NCBI GenBank assembly: GCA_037953625.1
Contig: CM075651.1
Location: 150,490,001-150,554,000 of the forward strand
From: Crotalaria pallida
Taxonomy: Eukaryota; Streptophyta; Magnoliopsida; Fabales; Fabaceae
Reading direction: 5' to 3'
DNA: 64,000 bases
Under the pieces are notes generated by a model. The model made no database searches. It was not told where the DNA came from and was given only the letters and a program-made list of their open reading frames with translations. This document shows, one piece after another, positions 59,666 through 64,000 of this stretch; position 1 is the stretch's first letter, and every line of letters starts with the position of its first letter. The position numbers and the translations under genes are program-made.

Positions 59666-60900
59666 GAGTTTGATTGATATCTTGATGTCCTTAATACTAA
59701 TAAATGGTAACTGCGTTTTTACTTTAGAACCAAGTTCATTTTAAAGAAGCTTTATCATTTTTGTAAATTTATATAAATTATGGTGTTTCGGTAAATGTAT
59801 TTGTGGTTTTGTGATGTTCATCATCTTTAATTTTGTTCGCAGAATCCTTTCAAACCGACTTTCTGCACAAAAATTCAGAATGAAGAAAAATGCACATGTG
59901 ATCGATTTGGAACACAATGCACAAACTATGAAGGTGACCTTGATTAATCCCTGAAAGTTATTGAAACACATTAAGTTTAGGGTTTTTTCTTACTTATCAT
60001 GCATGCGGCGTATATATGTTTTGGATTATTGTATTTTAACAATTAATAATTAATATAATTAAATGTGAGTATTTTTTTAAACTCTATTTTTTATTCGCTT
60101 TGTATTATAAAGCATCCTACTAAATATTTATGCTATATTTTTTTTATTGTATTTTTTATATTTTGTATTATAAAGATTTTGGATGCTGCTTTCTGCAAGA
60201 ACCTATTCAAGAGTTAAAACCTCTCTTATTTCATGACTACTCTAGGTCTGCGTTACCTAGAGTTTCTTATGTGATGTAATTTTTTTCTCTTTCTTTGGGC
60301 GTTTTGCCCCTTTGTCTACCAAAAAAAAATATTTATGCTATATTTCATTTTGTTTTTTACACCAACCAATACTCTGATTTGGTTTACATAATTATATATG
60401 CGGCAAAAATTTCAAGTGTTTTAAATTGAGGTTGTGTTGTGTTGTGTTTCGGTTTATATGGCCGCAACTGCGTGGTTGTGATGCCTAGCTTAAAGAAATT
60501 TCCGAAATGGCAATATTAACACCTTGATTTAAAATGCCGAAATGTCAAAAATTAGACAATATTTTTTTGTCTAAAAAAATGAATCACCCGCAAATTGATT
60601 AGAAAAATATTTGTTTAATAAATTTTTTATTTAAATAATATCTTTTCAACAAATCATGATAAATAATACATGAAGTGACACGTATTTTTTATAGCAAATG
60701 TGTTCTCGTCAAAAATATCTACAATACTTTGAGATTCCCCTGTACAGGCGCATATAGCCCTCCTCCATGAAGAAATTGCAGAGCGGGAAAAAGAGAAGCA
60801 GTACTTGCAAATTGAGCAGCATCAGTTGAAACTACGTATGGCTGCGCATGAAAAGCTGAGAATACTTTGCGAAGGTTACCCCCCTCAATCTCTCTCATAA
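55560..60900 (+). CDS. bZIP transcription factor (group E-like)
   Basis: Three exons, join(55560..55945,59843..59933,60748..60900), encode 209 residues; both junctions keep the frame (KLKR|ILSNRLSAQ and TMK|AHIALL). The N-terminal 125 residues are Ser/Pro/Gly-rich and probably disordered. The basic region at 127-146 (KRILSNRLSAQKFRMKKNAH) has the invariant Asn133-x7-Arg141. A zipper follows with heptad positions Leu, Met, Leu, Arg, Leu, Leu. The Q in SAQ and the later QLKLRMAA resemble the bZIP34/61 group, but FRMKKN is divergent and the zipper has a charged a/d position, so DNA binding may be altered or need a partner. The stop at 60898-60900 comes by reading through a potential donor (GAAG|GTTACC at 60875); splicing there would add a further 3' exon. 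The 3.9-kb first intron holds several transposons. Confidence 0.82.
56002..56412. mobile_element. MULE-MITE, TTTAATTATGTCAC family, copy 3, in the bZIP intron
   Basis: AGTTTAATTATGTCAC at the left and the complement of GTGACATAATTAAGTC at the right, with a perfect 9-bp duplication TTTAAGAAT (55993-56001, 56413-56421). Confidence 0.93.
56523..56828. mobile_element. MULE-MITE-like element in the bZIP intron
   Basis: GGCTAAATTAATCATTTTGT and the complement of AAATGAGTAGTTTAGCC are the ends. Inner inverted pairs include CACTATTTATCCTACGTGTC against ACACATAAGATAAACAGTG. The flanks are T-runs, so the duplication cannot be defined. Confidence 0.75.
57119..57237. mobile_element. Short MITE, GTGTAAAG family
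   Basis: TAGTGTAAAGTTTTTTTTAC at the left and ATTGACGGTGTAAAAAACT at the right, with inverted inner parts; related to 44344-44470. Confidence 0.65.
57322..57714. mobile_element. MULE-MITE in the bZIP intron
   Basis: Inverted ends GAGGAGAGATCCATTTACAT and the complement of ATGGTGTAAATGAATCCCTCCTC, about 60 bp of similarity including TTACACCGC. The flanks TACATATAT (57313-57321) and TACATACAT (57715-57723) are a 9-bp duplication with one mismatch. Confidence 0.85.
57724..58712. other. AT-rich intron sequence
   Basis: Contains a Helitron-like remnant (GTAACGCACGGGTT near 57902) and short tandem CATA/CACA runs at 57716-57770. Nothing else recognised. Confidence 0.4.
58713..59096. mobile_element. 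MULE-MITE in the bZIP intron, with neighbouring empty site
   Basis: TAAGGATCCGTTGACACC at the left and the complement of GATGTCAACGGATCTTA at the right, with about 90 bp of inverted similarity (CAATCCAACCGTTGA). The flanking CAGATATCAATTGAATAAT...AATACTTATATATAT recurs uninterrupted at 59285-59335, which looks like the unoccupied site. Confidence 0.8.
59114..59163. repeat. (TA)n(CA)n microsatellite
   Basis: About 15 TA units followed by about 10 CA units. Confidence 0.95.
59405..59516. repeat. 25-bp tandem repeats
   Basis: Units of the form TATCACTTCACTATTGAAATG followed by ACG are repeated about five times with substitutions; single relatives lie at 59240-59275. Confidence 0.8.
59617..59660. 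repeat. (TA)n microsatellite
   Basis: About 22 uninterrupted TA units in the bZIP intron. Confidence 0.95.
60122..60345 (+). mobile_element. Short 5'-truncated retroposon with target duplication
   Basis: A 19-bp perfect duplication AAATATTTATGCTATATTT (60122-60140, 60327-60345) flanks about 186 bp ending in CTACC and a poly-A run. The 3' part (TTTGGGCGTTTTGCCCC) is a small hairpin before the tail. This fits a truncated LINE or a SINE inserted in the second bZIP intron. Confidence 0.8.
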
Positions 60901-61992
60901 CTAATTATTGGTTTGGTTTAAACCAGTAAAATAAGATTATGATTATTATTTTTATTATAATTTGTTAAAAGTATTATAATATGTTTATATTTGGGTATGT
61001 TAACTGAAAAATGAATTTAAACTTATTTGATCTATTTTATTTGGATAATGTAAAGATTAATTTTTTACCGAATAAATTATCAAAAAGTGTATGAAGTGAT
61101 AATGAGATAATTAATGTGTTGAGTAATAAAGGTAGAATAGGAAATTATATGGTTAAAAAAATAATCTTACAAAAAATAATCTCTAGCTGCTATAAAGGAG
61201 TTTTTAGATTTTGATTATTTTGTCAATATATAATATAATCTAAGATTATAATTTGTATTAGCAAATAAACACGTTAGATTATAATTATTTTTTTTAAAAA
61301 AAGCCAAAACTGTAATCTTTAAACTAAAACAAACATGCCTAGCTCAAGCTGGTTTTCATCCAGTGCAAATGCACGAGTTTTTATTTAAAAAAAATTTACT
61401 AAGGCTTTTCAAATTTAATAATTCAGCAATTAAAAAATAAGTTTAAAATTTAAAAATAATTTAAAAATAGAAAAAATAAATTAAAGATAATTGAAAAAAA
61501 TTCCTCGAATCATTCTTGTAGAGATAAAACACTTAAAATTGCTCTAATTCAAAGAAAATATAAGGATTAATTAATGAGGTTGCAAATTTGGATTCAAAAT
61601 TATATATATGGAATATTTGATATTCATACAAATTAGTGTGTGTATTATCTGCTCATGTTTATTTTAGCTACAACTGGTTGAAAAATCAATTTATTTTATC
61701 TTAGCTTGCAAGTTTGTCTCTGGTAACATGATTTTGGGCTTATTAGTTAATGTTTTTTTTTTTTCCGTTTAATATGAATCTTATTAGTCGAGCAATATTA
61801 TGTTACAATATATGGGACCTGATAGAATTGTTCTCAAGGTTTGTTTTGTTGTCCATCCGGTTCTCCAAACACTAGCTATCTAGGTACATCTGTCGGTTCT
61901 CAAGGTTTTTTATCAGCGAATAAAAAACCCGCTTTGAAGAAAAAATACCTAGTCTCATATAGTTATAGTATTATTTTAATATATATCTAGAA
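60901..61992. other. 3' flank of the bZIP gene
   Basis: AT-rich; would hold the 3' UTR or a later exon if the donor at 60875 is used. No domain recognised. Confidence 0.4.
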
Positions 61993-64000
61993 TTTTTTTA
62001 TAAGCAAAATGCATTAAGGAACACTAGGGGTGCACAACCCAAATACAAGATAACTAAGAACCGCTTATTGCATGGTTCTTAGAGGCATCCATGATAAAAG
62101 AAATTGGAGAAATACACCACTGTCCAAAGCTAAGACTATGACAATTTGTATGTGCCGATAACCACCTCCAAGTCCTAACCTATATTAAGTCTAAAGTTTG
62201 AGTATAATCTGCTGGGTCCCTGTGAAGATAATATTGTTCCTCAATAACCATATTAACCACACAATTGCTAACCATCTCATCCTCCAAAATTTGGCACATT
62301 TCTTATGCTTGAGAATGGATGTATGACTCATGAAATGGTCAATACCATTATTGTGGAGCACAACTTTCACCCCCAACCATTTGTAACACCCCACCCATAT
62401 GTTATAACTAAAAGAGCAATTAAACAACAAATGATTTTCAGACTCATGATGAGAGAAGCACAAAGGACAAGATATACTAGCATTGGCGGAATTATTGTCC
62501 ATTTATGTAGAGCCGCCCTTATTGGTATCTTTCCTTTGAGGACCTTCCAACCGGATGCAGAGACCTTGCTTGGTATGCACCTATTCCAAACCTTGTTGCA
62601 CCAAGCCTCTTCGTGAGAACCTTCATCATCCTGATGCATTAAATAAGCCGATTTCACCGTGAAACAACCATTAGTTTCATATTTCCAAATCCATTAGTTT
62701 TCACTATTCGGGTTAGGGAGGACTGTCATGATAGTGTCCTTGAGAGCTGTTTGAAGTTGTGTCTCCCAAACAAAGAGACTTATTCTCCAACCAAAATTCT
62801 AAGTACAAGTGTTGCTACACCAAAACAACATTTCAGCAATAGATTTGTTTTTTGTAGTTGAAACAGAAAAAAGCCTAGGAAAGACCTCCCTGAGAGGTTT
62901 GTCCCCAGCCCATATATCATGCCAGAACATAGTACTTGACTCATTCCTTATTTTCTTCCTAACAGCCTCAACAAACCAATCAGTACTTCCACTCCCCAGT
63001 CCATCACTCGCTTCTACATCTAACCACCATCTAGATTTCCTTACTCTATTCCTACCCACACCGAGTGACGACATAAAGGGGTTGTACTCACCATACTTGG
63101 CCTAGATAACTCTCACCCACCAAGCATCCCTCTCCCTAACAAGCCTCCAACGCCATTTACCTATCAAAGCTAAATTAAACAACCTAAGGTCTCTAATACC
63201 CAACCCCCCTTTTGCCTTTGGTCTACACACCTCGCTCCACCTAACCCAAGCCACCCCTCTCCTATCCACCCCATTACCCCAAAGGAACTTTCTTTGCATT
63301 TTCATAAGAGTGTTTATAATGCACACAGGTGCTTTGTAGAGAGAGAACAAGTAGACAGGGATACTAGACAAAACCGAGTTTAGAAGGACGATTTTACCAC
63401 CAAAGGATAAGTGCTTGCTCTTCCACTTCGATAGTCTTTTTGTAAAAATCTCCACCACTGTACTCCAAGTCGCTGCTTTCCTAGGATCTACTCCCACATG
63501 GATGCCAAGGTACGAGAAAGGAAGAGACCTCGCAACACAACAAAGGAACCTAGCAGCCGCCGATAACCGAAACCCATCCACTTGTACACCATAGAGTGTG
63601 CTCTTGTTGAAGTTAACCTTAAGGCCCGACGTCAACTCGAAACTGCGAAGGATACTCTTTACGGTCCATATATTCTGCTCACAAGGTTTGAAGATGATAA
63701 CTGTGTCGTCTGCATACTAAAGGTGTGACACTTCCAATTCACCATTGAAAGTAAAACCAGACAACATCCTTAAGTTCACTGCTGATCTCATCAAGCCATT
63801 GAAGCCTTCCGCGACCATGAGGAAAAGGAACGGAGCCATCGGGTCCCCTTGGCGAATCCCTTTAGAGATAGGGAATTCGTTGGAGGGAATTCCATTAACA
63901 AGAAACAAGATCATTGTTAAGGACAAACGCACCTCAATCCACCTTCTCCATGTACTACTAAACCTGAATCGTTGCATCATGTAATCCAAAAATCCCCAGT
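61993..64000 (-). pseudogene. L1-type LINE, 3' part of ORF2, decayed; runs off the window
   Basis: On the minus strand the sequence encodes a non-LTR reverse transcriptase: ISKGIRQGDPMAPFLFLMVAE, the catalytic YADDT at about 63700, then the region LPFSYLGIHVG, SKHLSFGGKIVLLNSVLSSI and QRKFLWG, and a C-terminal zf-RVT motif (CPLCFSHHESENHLLFNC). The frame is broken by stops at 63717-63719 (directly before YADD, where Gln fits), 63102-63104, 62799-62801 and about 62692, and by a frameshift near 62480. The 3' tail ends with the legume-LINE-like CACCCCTAGTGTTCC and TTGCTTATAAAAAAA (61993). The 5' end lies beyond 64000. Confidence 0.9.

Noticed and set aside
1..64000. tRNA or rRNA genes
   Set aside because: No cloverleaf-like or rRNA-like sequence was noticed apart from the tRNA-derived boxes of the SINE; a tRNAscan-SE run would settle this.

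Overview
This window reads as nuclear DNA of a papilionoid legume (Medicago/Trifolium-like; the genus is an inference from overall look, not a search). It is AT-rich, its genes have GT-AG introns, and it is packed with plant-type transposons: Mutator-like elements (MULEs) with 9-bp target duplications, Stowaway MITEs with TA duplications, hAT elements, a tRNA-derived SINE, an L1-type LINE, a solo LTR and Helitron-like repeats. Ordinary host genes are few.

Layout: (1) 1-7.3 kb: a two-exon ZIP6-type metal transporter gene on the minus strand (2791-5346), with MITEs in its intron and a 0.69 kb fold-back element 57 bp past its stop codon. (2) 8.5-15.6 kb: two MULEs side by side with overlapping target duplications. 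The larger (9445-15566) carries a GRF zinc-finger gene and a MURA-type transposase pseudogene, facing each other from long terminal inverted repeats. (3) 15.9-26.8 kb: a HOOKLESS1-like N-acetyltransferase pseudogene cut by two MULEs (16503-18114 and 18422-25883). The larger has an intact 890-codon transposase fused to an OTU cysteine protease, facing a plant-mobile-domain (PMD) gene broken by two stops, plus three arrays of short GC-rich palindromes. (4) 27-35 kb: a 3.35 kb MULE-like element whose empty site is preserved next door, a hAT element, fold-back copies and MITEs. (5) 35.4-39.6 kb: a BAG-domain co-chaperone gene without a visible first exon, then a decayed hAT transposase. (6) 40-48 kb: a cluster of Stowaway MITEs, a MULE-MITE containing a solo LTR, and GC-richer unclassified repeats. 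(7) 48.7-54.5 kb: two 2.47-kb direct repeats around a 0.78-kb inverted copy, without coding sequence. (8) 55.6-60.9 kb: a bZIP transcription factor gene with a 3.9-kb intron full of young insertions. (9) 62.0-64.0 kb: the 3' part of a decayed LINE on the minus strand, running off the end.

The most interesting material is the pair of two-gene MULEs. Each has a transposase gene and a partner gene transcribed towards each other from the element ends, as in maize MuDR, but the partner differs: a small GRF zinc-finger/coiled-coil/membrane protein in one, a PMD protein in the other. The second also carries about 30 short palindromes, placed in both 5'-UTR introns and between the two 3' ends. A third, unrelated-looking element (28001-31352) has comparable hairpins inside its ends.

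All exon junctions were set by eye from reading-frame continuity and GT-AG rules. Family assignments are from recognised motifs, not database searches.
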